From NCBI RefSeq assembly GCF_003012775.1, contig NZ_PXYG01000008.1:149781-213780 (forward strand): a DNA stretch of 64,000 bases, written 5' to 3'. How positions within the stretch are numbered: the first letter of the stretch is position 1; every line of letters starts with the position of its first letter. Origin of the DNA: Zobellella endophytica. Its GTDB lineage: Bacteria > Pseudomonadota > Gammaproteobacteria > Enterobacterales > Aeromonadaceae. Shown one piece after another: positions 8,502-19,175 of this stretch. A program made the position numbers and the translations under genes. Under the pieces are notes generated by a model. It saw nothing but the letters and a program-made list of their open reading frames with translations, was not told where the DNA came from and made no database searches.

Positions 8502-9221
8502 ATGATTCCATCTCTGTTGTTTATAGTAGTTACCAAAAAACATATATAGGTTACTTAACTAAAGGAGATATCATTTAAGCATATATCATGCCATGGCGTA
8601 AAATCATGAAAATCAATGGGTTGTGTTTTTTTTGTGCCCTTTATCATTGGCTTTAACTCATATTGGTGCATGAAAGGCACATTCATGAAGCAGGGGTGGA
8701 TTTCCATTGCAGGGGGGATTGTGGCTGTTGTGTTAAGTTAAATGGCGAAAGATTTTATTCAAAAGAAATCAAGAAGTGTGCTTACATCGAATGCAGGGTT
8801 AACGTGTGATCATTTTTTGAACGGTACGAGCAAGCCTCAATTAGTCCAGCTGCAAGACTATCCGTTTTGATTGTGTCAAGAAAATACATAGAGGAAATCT
8901 TGGTCAATTATTATTCTGTTCTTATCCGGAAACCCTTGCTCGCTTGATTATCTCGAAATGTTTCCTGCCCCGAGTCTATAAATGACGTGCTTTCGTGCTC
9001 TGTCGGGAGTCGTGTTCATCATGACTTGTGCCATGATGTGAGGCTTGCCGGATCATCAAGGAATACTTGTTATCCGGCATGCGCATTTGCGAGCTTTGGC
9101 CGGCTGAGGTGGAAGATCTCGGTGGGCAGATTCGCCGGCCCTGCTACCTGTATCTCGCTAACCGAAACGGCAAAGGCTGTCCGTTCCGGTCATGATCCCT
9201 GCTGACTTCCAGGCCGGGGCT
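8502..9221. other. AT-rich intergenic region upstream of the asparaginase gene
   Basis: About 700 bp without a convincing gene. The composition is low GC near the asparaginase promoter (8520-8900) and rises again after about 9000. It must contain the asparaginase promoter, but no single box stood out. The one frame over 60 codons (8987-9205, plus) has no ribosome-binding site and no recognisable sequence. Confidence 0.5.
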
Positions 9222-10079
9222 TCAGAGCGCTTCGGCCACTTCCTGCGCCTGCAGGCGCACGCTTTGCAGCCCGGCACCGGACAGGTACCAGAGCGCCGGC
9301 GACAGGTATGTCAGCTTGATGGCGTCGCCGCCTTCGGCATCCAGCGCCTGGCGCAGTTGCGCCGGGTCGAGCGCCTCGCCGCCGATGGCCGCGCTGCGGT
9401 CGACCACCAGCAGGGCGTCGGGGCCGGCCTGGGCCATCTGGGCCGGGGTCAGCGGGGTGAAGGTGCGGTTGCCGTTGGTGATGCTTTCCACCCCGGCCGG
9501 CAACGCGGGCGCCGCGAGCCCGAGCAGTTCGGCCACCACCGGCTCGGTGCGCAGCGAGTACCGGCCGTCGTTGTGGGTGACCACCATCACGCTCGGGGTG
9601 CCGTCGATCTGTGCGCGCAGGGCGGTGATGGACCGCTCCAGCTCCGCCAGCGCGGACTCGGCCGCCTCGGCGGCACCAAAGGATTCGGCCAGCGCCCGCA
9701 CCTTGTGGCTGAAGCTTTCCCAGTAGCCGTCGCCGTGCAGGCTCATGTCCTGCACCGGGGCGATGGCCGCCAGCTGTTCTTTCATGTCGCCCTGGCGGCC
9801 GGTGATCAGGATAAGGGAGGGATTGGCCGCCTTCAGCGCCGTCAGATCCGGTGAACGCAGGCCGCCCGCATCCGCATAGTCGCCGGCGCCGTATTGCTCC
9901 AGGTAACCGGGCAGCGCCTGCTTGGGCACCGCCACCACCCGGGCGCCCAGGCCGAGGGCGTCCAGGGTATCCAGGCTGCCGTGGTCGAAGCTTGCCACCC
10001 GGGCCGGCTCTCCGGCGGCCATCGCCAGTTGGCTGGCCAGCAACAGGCCGGCGGCGGACAAGGTTTTTGTCAGATTCAT
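9222..10079 (-). CDS. Iron-siderophore ABC transporter substrate-binding protein
   Basis: A 285-residue periplasmic binding protein of the FecB/CeuE type (cluster A-II, class III). The signal peptide is MNLTKTLSAAGLLLASQLAMA. The conserved opening RVASFDHGSLDTLDALGLG, the NPSLILITGRQGDMKEQL helix and the C-terminal lobe (LSPALWYLSGAG) are all present. It should deliver ferric siderophore to an inner-membrane permease. No permease or ATPase gene is adjacent, so it is an orphan subunit here. GGAGAAT precedes the ATG at 10079 and a Fur box lies about 70 bp upstream, giving iron-repressed expression. Confidence 0.87.
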   Translation of the reverse strand: MNLTKTLSAAGLLLASQLAMAAGEPARVASFDHGSLDTLDALGLGARVVAVPKQALPGYLEQYGAGDYADAGGLRSPDLTALKAANPSLILITGRQGDMKEQLAAIAPVQDMSLHGDGYWESFSHKVRALAESFGAAEAAESALAELERSITALRAQIDGTPSVMVVTHNDGRYSLRTEPVVAELLGLAAPALPAGVESITNGNRTFTPLTPAQMAQAGPDALLVVDRSAAIGGEALDPAQLRQALDAEGGDAIKLTYLSPALWYLSGAGLQSVRLQAQEVAEAL

Positions 10080-10147
10080 TCGATTCTCCTTCGTGTGATG
10101 TCCATGAAATGAGGTGCCCGGCGAGCGGAATAACACCGAATAGTATC

Positions 10148-10166
10148 AATAACGATTCTCATTATC
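10148..10166 (-). promoter_or_regulatory. Fur box
   Basis: Read on the minus strand, GATAATGAGAATCGTTATT matches the 19-bp Fur consensus at 16 positions. It lies 69-87 bp upstream of the siderophore-binding protein start, where it would cover the promoter and repress it when iron is sufficient. Confidence 0.85.
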
Positions 10167-10343
10167 TCATGGTTCGCCCGCGCCGGCTGCAGCCCGATCC
10201 GGTACGCTTCGTTGCAAAAACAGGAACAGTGGCTGCCAGCCCGTTGCGCTGATCCGTTACCAGAAAGATGGCCCGACGACGAGCGGGTGAAGGAAAGCCG
10301 GCGGGTCGATCTGCTGCGGCTCGGCCGCTGACCGGGCCAGACG

Positions 10344-10375
10344 GCAAAAAGCCCGGCACCTTGCGGTGCCGGGCT
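10344..10375 (-). terminator. Rho-independent terminator of icd
   Basis: AGCCCGGCACC (10350-10360) pairs with GGTGCCGGGCT (10365-10375) around TTGC, followed on the minus strand by a run of five T. It lies 66 bp after the icd stop codon. Confidence 0.9.
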
Positions 10376-10440
10376 CGGTCTGGTTTGTCAGCAGTCTCAA
10401 GCCCGCGGTATCACTGCGGGCCGGGATGACGGGCTCGGGT

Positions 10441-12672
<2,232 letters not shown>

Positions 12673-12918
12673 TATTTCCCTATTTCCCTGATTGATATGG
12701 TGGGGGAGTCAACGGTCCAGCATGGTACCAACTTTTGGTCGGCACTGGCGCTGGCCAAAACCGCTGGATTGAATTTCCGGCACGCATTGTATGACACTTG
12801 GGCCCCAAGACTTAAGTGGTCTGAGCGAATTCAGCGGAATTTTTCGACTAAAGATGGGTGTGTAAGCATTTTTAGGGAATTTTTATGCGTTGACAGGGCT
12901 CCGTTCCACTCCCGCCGT

Positions 12919-12953
12919 CGTCGTCCGGGCCCGGTCACCGGGCCCGGACGACG
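12919..12953 (-). terminator. Strong GC hairpin after the monooxygenase operon
   Basis: A near-perfect 17-bp inverted repeat (CGTCGTCCGGGCCCGGT and its complement) lies immediately after the stop of the ABM gene. No U-tract follows on the minus strand, so it may act as an mRNA 3' stabiliser or with Rho rather than as a simple intrinsic terminator. Confidence 0.6.
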
Positions 12954-12954
12954 C

Positions 12955-13524
12955 TCAGCGGAACAGCCAGCCGGACACCCGGCGTACCAGCCGCGGCATG
13001 ATCACATAGATAACCAGGGCGACGATGGCGGCGGCGGTAATGGCGTGGCGCAGGCCCCACAGCCCCAGCAGCGGCACCGGCTCGAACAGCAGCAGCGACA
13101 GGGCCGGCGGCACCAGCAGGGTCAGCAGCCAGATCACCAGGGTGGTCAGCAGCCACTGCTTCCAGCGGGTCGGCTGCTTGACCGGCGGGTTGAGTGGCTG
13201 GAACCAGTTGTCGATACCGGTGGCGATGTCCACCTCGTCCGGCAACACCAGGTAGCCTTCTGCCTCTTCGAGCAGGGCCCGGCGCTCCCGGGAGTGCACC
13301 CAGGCTTCGGCCTCCGCCCGGCTGGCGAAGCGTACGGCGATATCGTACTGGGTGTGGCCGCCGGCCGGCTTGAGGATATTGACGCCCTGATGGCCGGCAA
13401 AGCCGGCGGCCACGTCGATGGTTTTTCTCAGCCAGTGCTCGTAGTCGCTCATGGCCTCCTGGCGTATCCGGTGGCGGATCAGCACCGACACGCCGCCTGC
13501 CGGGAGGGAGGGTTGCTCGGTCAT
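12955..13524 (-). CDS. Antibiotic biosynthesis monooxygenase (ABM) domain protein with C-terminal membrane anchor
   Basis: A 189-residue protein. Residues ~10-105 form an ABM-like alpha/beta barrel (VSVLIRHRIRQEAMSDYEHWL, ending GYLVLPDEVD). Two or three hydrophobic helices follow (WLLTTLVIWLLTLLVPPALS and a final pair), so the barrel is tethered to the inner membrane. This ABM-plus-TM architecture is known in clusters with pirin and isochorismatase-like hydrolases. The ATG at 13524 has GGAGG upstream; the longer frame to 13671 overlaps the pirin gene and lacks support. It is the last gene of a three-gene operon facing a LysR regulator. Confidence 0.82.
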   Translation of the reverse strand: MTEQPSLPAGGVSVLIRHRIRQEAMSDYEHWLRKTIDVAAGFAGHQGVNILKPAGGHTQYDIAVRFASRAEAEAWVHSRERRALLEEAEGYLVLPDEVDIATGIDNWFQPLNPPVKQPTRWKQWLLTTLVIWLLTLLVPPALSLLLFEPVPLLGLWGLRHAITAAAIVALVIYVIMPRLVRRVSGWLFR

Positions 13525-13541
13525 GATGCGGTCCTCCGGGG

Positions 13542-14474
13542 TCAGGGCAGGGGCGGCGCCTGCAGGGGCGCGCCGTCGTAGCCGTGGACCTCCCCGAAAC
13601 GCTCGCTGCCCGCGTTCCAGTCCGCCAGGGCCCGGGCGATCTCCGCCTGGCTGTGGCCGACGAAGTTCCACCAGATGAAGATGTCTTCATCGAGCGGTTC
13701 GCCGCCCACCAGCAGCACCCGGGCGCCCGCCGCCAGGGTCGGCTCGATCCCGGTGCGATGCAGGCCGAGGTAGGCCAGCTCGTTGGCGGCGAAGTGCTCG
13801 CCGTCGAGCTCCAGGCTGCCTTCCAGCACGAACAGGCCGTATTCGAAGTCTTCCCGCAGGGTGAGCCGGACCGTCGCCGGCCGGGCGGCGTACAGATCCA
13901 TGCCCAGCAACGGGGAGAAGGTCAGGGTCGGCGCCTTATGGCTGAGGTAGTCGCCCACCAGCAGGGTGAAGTCGACGCCGTTGGCGGACCAGGCGGGCAG
14001 CCGGGGGTAATGATCGAAACGCGGCGGGGTGTCCTTGTCGGCCTCCGGCAGAGCGATCCATAGCTGGGCGGCGTGCAGCTGCCGCTGGCCGGGCAGGGAT
14101 TCCTCGGTGTGGGCGATGCCGTGGCCGGCGGTCATCAGGTTGACCTGGCCGGGGCGGATCACCTGCTCGTAGCCCAGGCTGTCCCGGTGCAGCACCTCGC
14201 CGGCGAGCATCCAGGTGAAGGTCTGCAGGCCGATATGCGGGTGCGGGCCCACCCGCATGCCGGGCTCGCCGGGGGCGAACTCGGCGGGGCCGGCGTGGTC
14301 GAGAAAGCACCAGGCGCCGATCAGCCGCCGCTGTTTGGAAGGAACGGCGCGGGCCACCGGTATGCCGCCCACGTCGGCGATGCGTGGGGCCAGCCGCTGG
14401 ATCTGGCGTTGCCCGTTCACCAGCGGGCATTCGCGGGACGAGCCGAAGCTCGCCGACCATTGGATATTGCTCAT
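13542..14474 (-). CDS. Pirin family protein
   Basis: A 310-residue bicupin. The N-terminal cupin has the pirin metal-binding set in PHPHIGLQTFTWMLAGEVLHRDSLG (abbreviated: His-Pro-His, then the HRDS step and the later TAGHGIAHTEE). The C-terminal cupin contains GLFVLEGSLELDGE. Bacterial pirins bind Fe and some show quercetinase activity; a precise role here is unknown. It is the middle gene of the isochorismatase-pirin-monooxygenase operon, 17 bp from the monooxygenase gene. Confidence 0.92.
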   Translation of the reverse strand: MSNIQWSASFGSSRECPLVNGQRQIQRLAPRIADVGGIPVARAVPSKQRRLIGAWCFLDHAGPAEFAPGEPGMRVGPHPHIGLQTFTWMLAGEVLHRDSLGYEQVIRPGQVNLMTAGHGIAHTEESLPGQRQLHAAQLWIALPEADKDTPPRFDHYPRLPAWSANGVDFTLLVGDYLSHKAPTLTFSPLLGMDLYAARPATVRLTLREDFEYGLFVLEGSLELDGEHFAANELAYLGLHRTGIEPTLAAGARVLLVGGEPLDEDIFIWWNFVGHSQAEIARALADWNAGSERFGEVHGYDGAPLQAPPLP

Positions 14475-14553
14475 GGAACCTCCTGATTGGGATGAGGCAA
14501 AAGATGTTGTCGCCCGTCCGATAAGGGTAGCGCCCCGGCGGACGGGCGACCGC

Positions 14554-15180
14554 TTATTTACCTGAGTTCAGGGTGTTGTAGCTGGTGATCAGGTTGCGAT
14601 AATCGGGGATATGGTTGGAGAACAGGGTTCCCAGCCCCTCGATGTCGTTGCGCCAGTCCCGATGCAGCTCGCAGGCCACGCCGAACCAGGTCATCAGCTG
14701 GGCGCCGGCGGCGGACATCCGATCCCAGGCGGAATGGCGGGTCAGCTCGTTGAAGGTGCCGGAGGCGTCGGTGACCACGAACACCTCATAGCCTTCCTCC
14801 AGCGCGGCCAGGGCGGGGAAGGCCACACACACCTCGGTGACCACGCCGGCGATGATCAGCTGCTTCTTGCCGGTGGCCCTGATGGCCGCGACGAAGTCCT
14901 CGTTGTCCCAGGCGTTGATCTGCCCCGGCCGGGCGATGTAGGGGGCGTCGGGGAAGGCCTCTTTCAGTTCCGGCACCAGGGGGCCGTTGGGACCCTGCTC
15001 GAAGCTGGTGGTGAGGATGGTCGGCAGTTGGAAGTACTTGGCCAGATCGGCCAGGGCCAGTACGTTGTTCTTGAACCGGTCCGGCTCGATATCCCGCACC
15101 AGCGACAGCAGGCCGGCCTGGTGGTCGACCAGCAGCACGGCAGCATCGTTTTTATCCAGACGAACATAGGGCTTGTTCAT
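14554..15180 (-). CDS. Isochorismatase-like hydrolase, YcaC family
   Basis: A 208-residue cysteine hydrolase. The catalytic triad positions are evident: Asp in LLVDHQAGL, Lys in the KKQLIIAGVVTEVCV region and Cys in that same VTEVCVAF motif. The family-typical TTSFEQGPNGP and SGTFNELTRHSAWDRM segments place it with YcaC and related octameric hydrolases rather than with EntB. The substrate is unknown. It is the first gene of the operon controlled by the divergent LysR protein. Confidence 0.9.
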   Translation of the reverse strand: MNKPYVRLDKNDAAVLLVDHQAGLLSLVRDIEPDRFKNNVLALADLAKYFQLPTILTTSFEQGPNGPLVPELKEAFPDAPYIARPGQINAWDNEDFVAAIRATGKKQLIIAGVVTEVCVAFPALAALEEGYEVFVVTDASGTFNELTRHSAWDRMSAAGAQLMTWFGVACELHRDWRNDIEGLGTLFSNHIPDYRNLITSYNTLNSGK

Positions 15181-15367
15181 GGTCTTGCTCCTTGTCAGGT
15201 TTCACTTTTTCCCGGTGGTCAGGGGCCGGGGCGGTGCCGCCGGCGCCCGCTGGCGGTCGCGTCGTCGGTGATCCGGTGGCGGATGGTGTGCCTCTCCACC
15301 GGGCCGAAACGTCAGCATGAATTCTAGTCGTGGGACGAAAATTGGGTAGACTCCGGATTTAAGAAGC

Positions 15368-15389
15368 ATCGTTCTGTATATGGAACGAT
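15368..15389. promoter_or_regulatory. Palindromic operator upstream of the LysR gene
   Basis: ATCGTTC-N8-GAACGAT is a perfect 7-bp inverted repeat with an 8-bp spacer, 16 bp upstream of the LysR ATG, in the divergent region with the isochorismatase operon. Its form (inverted repeat, T-N11-A within) fits a LysR-type recognition site, most likely autoregulatory. Confidence 0.6.
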
Positions 15390-15404
15390 AAGGGAGGGCA
15401 AAGC

Positions 15405-16310
15405 ATGCAGGATCTTAACGACTTCTATTACTACGCGGCGGTGGTGGAGCACGGCGGTTTCGCCCCGGCGGGGCGGGCCCTCGGCGTGCCCAAGTCGAAG
15501 CTGAGCCGGCGCGTCGCCATGCTGGAGGAGCGGCTCGGTGCCCGGCTGTTGCATCGTTCCAGTCGCCACTTTTCGGTGACCGAGGTGGGACGAAGCTTTT
15601 ATCAGCACTGCAAGGCGATGCTGGTGGAGGCGGAGGCGGCGCAGGAGTCGGTGGCGCTGACCCAGGCCGAGCCGCGCGGCGTGGTCCGGCTGACCTGCCC
15701 GCTCGGCATTCTCTACGCCCATGTGGCGACCATGCTGGCGGATTTCATGCAGTGTTACCCCCAGGTCAGCGTGCATCTGGAGGCGACCAACCGGCGGGTC
15801 GACCCGGTGGGCGAGGCCATCGATGTGGCCATTCGGGTTCGGCCGCCACCCATCGAGAACAGCGATCTGGTGCTGCGCACCTTCTCCGACCGGGCCCAGT
15901 GCCTGCTGGCCAGCCCCGGGCTGCTGGCTCGCTGTGGTACTCCCGCGCTGCCGGAGGAGCTGACGACCTTGCCCAGCCTGGCCCTGAGCGATCCGCGAGA
16001 GCTCTACGCCTGGGAACTGTTCGGGCCGGATGATGCCCAGGTGCAGCTCCATCACCAGCCCAGGCTGGTGACCACCGACATGATGGTGCTGCGCACCGCG
16101 GCCCTGGCCGGGGTGGGGGTGGTGCAACTGCCGGTGATGATGGTGAGCGATCATCTGGCGAGCGGTGCCCTGGTCCGGCTGCTGCCCCGGTGGCAGCCCC
16201 GGCGGGAGATCATCCACGCGGTGTTTCCGTCCCGCCGGGGACAGCTGCCCTCGGTCCGGGCCCTGCTCGATCACCTGGCCCGCCGCTTTGCCGAGCTGGA
16301 TGAAGACTAG
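15405..16310 (+). CDS. LysR family transcriptional regulator
   Basis: A 301-residue protein. The winged HTH covers residues 1-60 (FAPAGRALGVPKSKLSRRVAMLEERLG), and the remainder is the two-lobed effector-binding domain starting with GVVRLTCPLG. It belongs to the clade with the DLNDFYYYAAVVEHGGF opening, which commonly lies beside pirin and YcaC-like genes. It is divergent from that operon here and probably activates it in response to an unknown compound. Confidence 0.93.
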   Translation: MQDLNDFYYYAAVVEHGGFAPAGRALGVPKSKLSRRVAMLEERLGARLLHRSSRHFSVTEVGRSFYQHCKAMLVEAEAAQESVALTQAEPRGVVRLTCPLGILYAHVATMLADFMQCYPQVSVHLEATNRRVDPVGEAIDVAIRVRPPPIENSDLVLRTFSDRAQCLLASPGLLARCGTPALPEELTTLPSLALSDPRELYAWELFGPDDAQVQLHHQPRLVTTDMMVLRTAALAGVGVVQLPVMMVSDHLASGALVRLLPRWQPRREIIHAVFPSRRGQLPSVRALLDHLARRFAELDED

Positions 16311-16361
16311 CCGGGGGCGGCTCATCGAGAAGTCGGGAGCGGACAGCCGGACGGGCGACGG

Positions 16362-16796
16362 TTATTCCTGTTCCTCGAAGAACCGCCGGTACATTTTTTT
16401 GGCGGCGCTGCGGGTCTCGTCATTGCAGCCCACGGCCAGGCCCGCGAGCAGGGTGATCAGCACGGACTTGCCCGGGTGCTGCTTTATCAGCCTGCCGAGC
16501 TCCGGGCTGACCAGGGCCGCCAGCAGGTTTTCCAGATCATCGATGCCCTGCGGTTGCTTCGGGGGGGACACCGGTGCCGCCCTGCTCCTGGTGGTGACGA
16601 GCCGGGTCACCAGGATCACCAGCAAGGCCGCCAGGGCATGCATGCTGGCGGTGATCAGGGCGGCGATATGCGCCGGGTAGTGGTCGAGCAGGGTGAAGTA
16701 GATGGCAACGCCGGCGAACCCGAGTGAAAGCATGCCCAATAAAAACGCGATGATCAGCGCTGCGGTATTGATCTTTACTCTTGAACGCCAGCCCAT
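16362..16796 (-). CDS. Membrane protein, YqjE/holin-superfamily-like
   Basis: A 144-residue protein with two N-terminal transmembrane helices (residues ~11-35 and ~45-68) and a cytoplasmic C-terminal part with a short further hydrophobic stretch (KSVLITLLAGLAVG). The size and its place directly after a YqjD/ElaB protein suggest a YqjE-like partner; similarity is architectural only. AGGAGA precedes the ATG. The genes are 40 bp apart, the YqjD-like gene first. Confidence 0.55.
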   Translation of the reverse strand: MGWRSRVKINTAALIIAFLLGMLSLGFAGVAIYFTLLDHYPAHIAALITASMHALAALLVILVTRLVTTRSRAAPVSPPKQPQGIDDLENLLAALVSPELGRLIKQHPGKSVLITLLAGLAVGCNDETRSAAKKMYRRFFEEQE

Positions 16797-16836
16797 GCTC
16801 GTCTCCTGTTATCCGGTATCAAGGTCTGCTCGGTGG

Positions 16837-17109
16837 TCAGCGATCCAGGAGTTTCCCCAGCAGCAGGCCGATACCGAAGGCCACGGCCATGCTGGTATAG
16901 GGGCGGCTTTCCACTTCCTGCTGGGCTTTGCAGAGGGATTGCTTGAGCTGTTGCTGGGCCTGCCCCGCCGCCGCCTTGACGTTTTCTTCACCTTCCCTGG
17001 CGTAATTGGCGGTCATTTCCTTCAGGGTGCTGGTCAGTTCGGCAAAATCCTTGCGCAATGCATCCAGTTGCTCTTGCAGCTCTTGTTGATTGTTCTGTGT
17101 TGTGGCCAT
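16837..17109 (-). CDS. DUF883 (ElaB/YqjD) family protein
   Basis: A 90-residue protein: an N-terminal charged coiled coil (LQEQLDALRKDFAELTSTLK), then the family C-terminal segment ESRPYTSMAVAFGIGLLLGKLLDR, which is one transmembrane helix. ElaB/YqjD proteins anchor ribosomes or membrane complexes in stationary phase in E. coli. AAGGAGAG precedes the ATG. It leads a two-gene unit with the gene at 16362-16796. Confidence 0.88.
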   Translation of the reverse strand: MATTQNNQQELQEQLDALRKDFAELTSTLKEMTANYAREGEENVKAAAGQAQQQLKQSLCKAQQEVESRPYTSMAVAFGIGLLLGKLLDR

Positions 17110-17389
17110 AAGACTCTCCTTAAGAACATGTCAGATCGGTAAGCTGGCAGGGGCCGGGCCGGTTTGCCCGCCCGGTGACGGCAATGCCGATCCTGCTCCG
17201 GATGGCACTGCCAACATTTTCATCCACGAGTTAGTCTGACCGCTATTCCCCCGGACTGCAACCGGGCCGCCGGCCTGATGGTGGCACAGAGGTGGGCGAA
17301 GGAACGGCTCAACCCGCGATGTCTATTCTGCCCCGCGCCTTTTTAAATCGGTGGTGTGATATGCCAATCCGAGGGTTCGCGCTACGCGA

Positions 17390-17457
17390 GAAGGCAGGCG
17401 GGCCGCCCGCGCTCCACCGGCAAGGTGCACATCTGCAAACGGTGGTGTTTTCCTGCC
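17390..17457. repeat. Dispersed intergenic repeat, copy B (inverted relative to copy A)
   Basis: About 68 bp that are the reverse complement of 1304-1370 with about six changes. The copy lies 5 bp before the symporter terminator and ends in AAGGCAGGCGGGCCGCCCGC, which is itself palindromic. Two copies 16 kb apart, both intergenic, indicate a REP-like family. Confidence 0.75.
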
Positions 17458-17462
17458 TTTTT

Positions 17463-17494
17463 AAAAAACCGGCGCCCTGGGGCGCCGGTTTTTT
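17463..17494. terminator. Rho-independent terminator of the symporter gene
   Basis: AAAAAACCGGCGCC and GGCGCCGGTTTTTT flank a CTGG loop, a perfect 14-bp inverted repeat with A and T runs on either side. It can act in both directions and lies 14 bp after the symporter stop. Confidence 0.92.
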
Positions 17495-17508
17495 GCGGGG
17501 GAGGTCGA

Positions 17509-18846
17509 TCAGGCCTTGCCGGCCGAAGCCTCGGCGGTGTCGCGGTCGCGACGGGGGAAGCGGATTTCCTCTTCCTTCTCGCCGGAGTGGGGGTCGTTGA
17601 AACGGGCTAGGTCCATGGCGCCCTCGCTCTTGCCCACGATGCAGGTCACCACCGAGTCGCCGGTGATGTTGACCGCGGTACGGATCATGTCGAGCAGGCG
17701 ATCCACCCCGATGATCAGGGCGATGCCTTCCACCGGCAGGCCGACCTGGTTCAGCACCATGGCCAGCATCACCAGGCCCACGCCGGGCACGCCGGCGGTG
17801 CCGACGGAGGCCAGGGTGGCGGTCAGGATCACCATCAGGTAGTCGCCGAAGGTCAGGTCGATGTTGAAGGCCTGGGCGATAAAGGCGGTGGCCACCCCCT
17901 GCATGATGGCGGTGCCGTCCATGTTGATGGTGGCGCCCAGCGGCACGGTGAAGGAGGCGACCTTGTTGTCCACACCCATGCGGCGGGTGGCGGTTTCCAT
18001 GGTCACCGGTATGGTGGCGTTGGAAGAGGCGGTGGAAAAGGCGAACATGATGGCGTCTTCCATCTTCTTCAGGAAGGTCACCGGGCTCAGGCCGGTAAAG
18101 GTCTTGAGCAGCAGGCCGTAGACGACCACGCCGTGCAGCACCAGGGTGCCGGCCACCACCAGGAAGTACTCCGCCAGGTTGAGGATGGCGTCCAGCCCCA
18201 GGGTGGTGAACAGCTGGGCCATCAGGCAGAACACGCCGTAGGGGGCGATGTTCATCAGCAGGGTCACCAGCTTCATGATCACTTCGTTGAAGTCGTTGAA
18301 CAGGGCGGCGATACGCTCGCCCGGCTTGCCCGCCAGGCTGATGGCGATGCCGAACAGCACCGCGAACACGATGATCTGCAGGGTGTTGCCCTGGGCCATG
18401 GAGTTGATGGGGTTGGTGGGGAACATGCCGATGAACACCTCGCCCAGGGACGGGGCTTCCTTGGCGGTAAAGGTGCTGGCGGTGGTCAGGTCCACGCCCT
18501 GGCCCGGCTGGAACAGGCTGCCCAGCAGCAGCGCCAGGGTGATGGCGATGGCGGTGGTGGCCAGGTAGAAGCTCAGGGTCTTGCCGCCCAGGCGGCCCAG
18601 GGTGGACAGATCCTTCAGCGAGCTGGTGCCGCACACCAGGGACACGAAGATCAGCGGCACCACCAGCATGCTCAGGCTGGCGATAAAGATCTTGCCGCCC
18701 ACGTGCAGCAGGCCGTTGACCAGGTAGTCGTGCACCAGGGCCACGTCCGCCAGCAGGGTGCGGAAGATAAAGCCGGCCAGGATGCCCAGGCCCATGCCCA
18801 GCAGCACGCGGCTGGTGAGGGACAGTTTTTTCTTGTCGGTTGTCAT
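17509..18846 (-). CDS. Dicarboxylate/amino acid:cation symporter, glutamate/aspartate (GltP/GltT) type
   Basis: A 445-residue inner-membrane transporter of the DAACS family. The re-entrant loop and helix motifs are all visible: STASSNATIP (HP1), NMDGTA (TM7), GTAGVPG (HP2) and LDMIRTAVNITGD (TM8). In TM8 the Asp, Arg-Thr, Asn and Asp match the archaeal GltPh substrate and Na+ ligands, with the Arg expected for acidic substrates; DctA carriers differ there. So glutamate/aspartate uptake is favoured. It is preceded by a sigma-54 promoter and palindromic activator sites, and by a two-component system with an amino-acid-binding sensor. Confidence 0.93.
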   Translation of the reverse strand: MTTDKKKLSLTSRVLLGMGLGILAGFIFRTLLADVALVHDYLVNGLLHVGGKIFIASLSMLVVPLIFVSLVCGTSSLKDLSTLGRLGGKTLSFYLATTAIAITLALLLGSLFQPGQGVDLTTASTFTAKEAPSLGEVFIGMFPTNPINSMAQGNTLQIIVFAVLFGIAISLAGKPGERIAALFNDFNEVIMKLVTLLMNIAPYGVFCLMAQLFTTLGLDAILNLAEYFLVVAGTLVLHGVVVYGLLLKTFTGLSPVTFLKKMEDAIMFAFSTASSNATIPVTMETATRRMGVDNKVASFTVPLGATINMDGTAIMQGVATAFIAQAFNIDLTFGDYLMVILTATLASVGTAGVPGVGLVMLAMVLNQVGLPVEGIALIIGVDRLLDMIRTAVNITGDSVVTCIVGKSEGAMDLARFNDPHSGEKEEEIRFPRRDRDTAEASAGKA

Positions 18847-18967
18847 CAGGTGGATTCTCCATATCCGATGTGGAAGAGCAAAACGGCATCTTCGTCGATG
18901 CCTGAACTGGGGCCGCCATGGCCGGAAGGCCCGGAGGCGGACGGTCGGTACCGCATCCCGGGTATAG

Positions 18968-18982
18968 GCAAGTAGGATGCCA
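18968..18982 (-). promoter_or_regulatory. Sigma-54 (-24/-12) promoter for the symporter
   Basis: On the minus strand TGGCATCCTACTTGC has the GG and GC doublets at the exact sigma-54 spacing and differs from TGGCAC-N5-TTGC at one base. Transcription would begin near 18956, about 110 bp before the symporter ATG. Confidence 0.85.
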
Positions 18983-19063
18983 AGTTTTGTTTTTCTGTCT
19001 AACTATCTGTTACCAAAGGATTAAATTTATAGAGGCGGGAGGTGGCATGGGGAGCCAGGGGGT

Positions 19064-19077
19064 ATAACCAGGGTTAT
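19064..19077. promoter_or_regulatory. Upstream activator palindrome 1
   Basis: ATAACCAGGGTTAT is a perfect 6-bp inverted repeat around AG. It lies about 115 bp upstream of the predicted sigma-54 start site, the usual place for an enhancer-binding protein. A half site (TACCAGGGG) follows at 19082-19090. Confidence 0.7.
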
Positions 19078-19146
19078 GCATTACCAGGGGTTTTTATGAA
19101 ATCCGTTTTTTATCAATAAGATAATAGTCATTCCCTGGTTATAGCC

Positions 19147-19160
19147 TTAACCCTGGTTAT
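19147..19160. promoter_or_regulatory. Upstream activator palindrome 2
   Basis: TTAACCCTGGTTAT contains TAACC-CT-GGTTA, the same inverted repeat as at 19064, about 83 bp further upstream. An additional half site CCCTGGTTAT is at 19133-19142. The likely ligand is the adjacent NtrC-type response regulator. Confidence 0.7.
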
Positions 19161-19175
19161 AGGGGTTTGGGAGAG

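Noticed and set aside
8987..9205. A 72-codon frame in the region after the asparaginase island
   Set aside because: No ribosome-binding site, no recognised sequence, and mixed composition.
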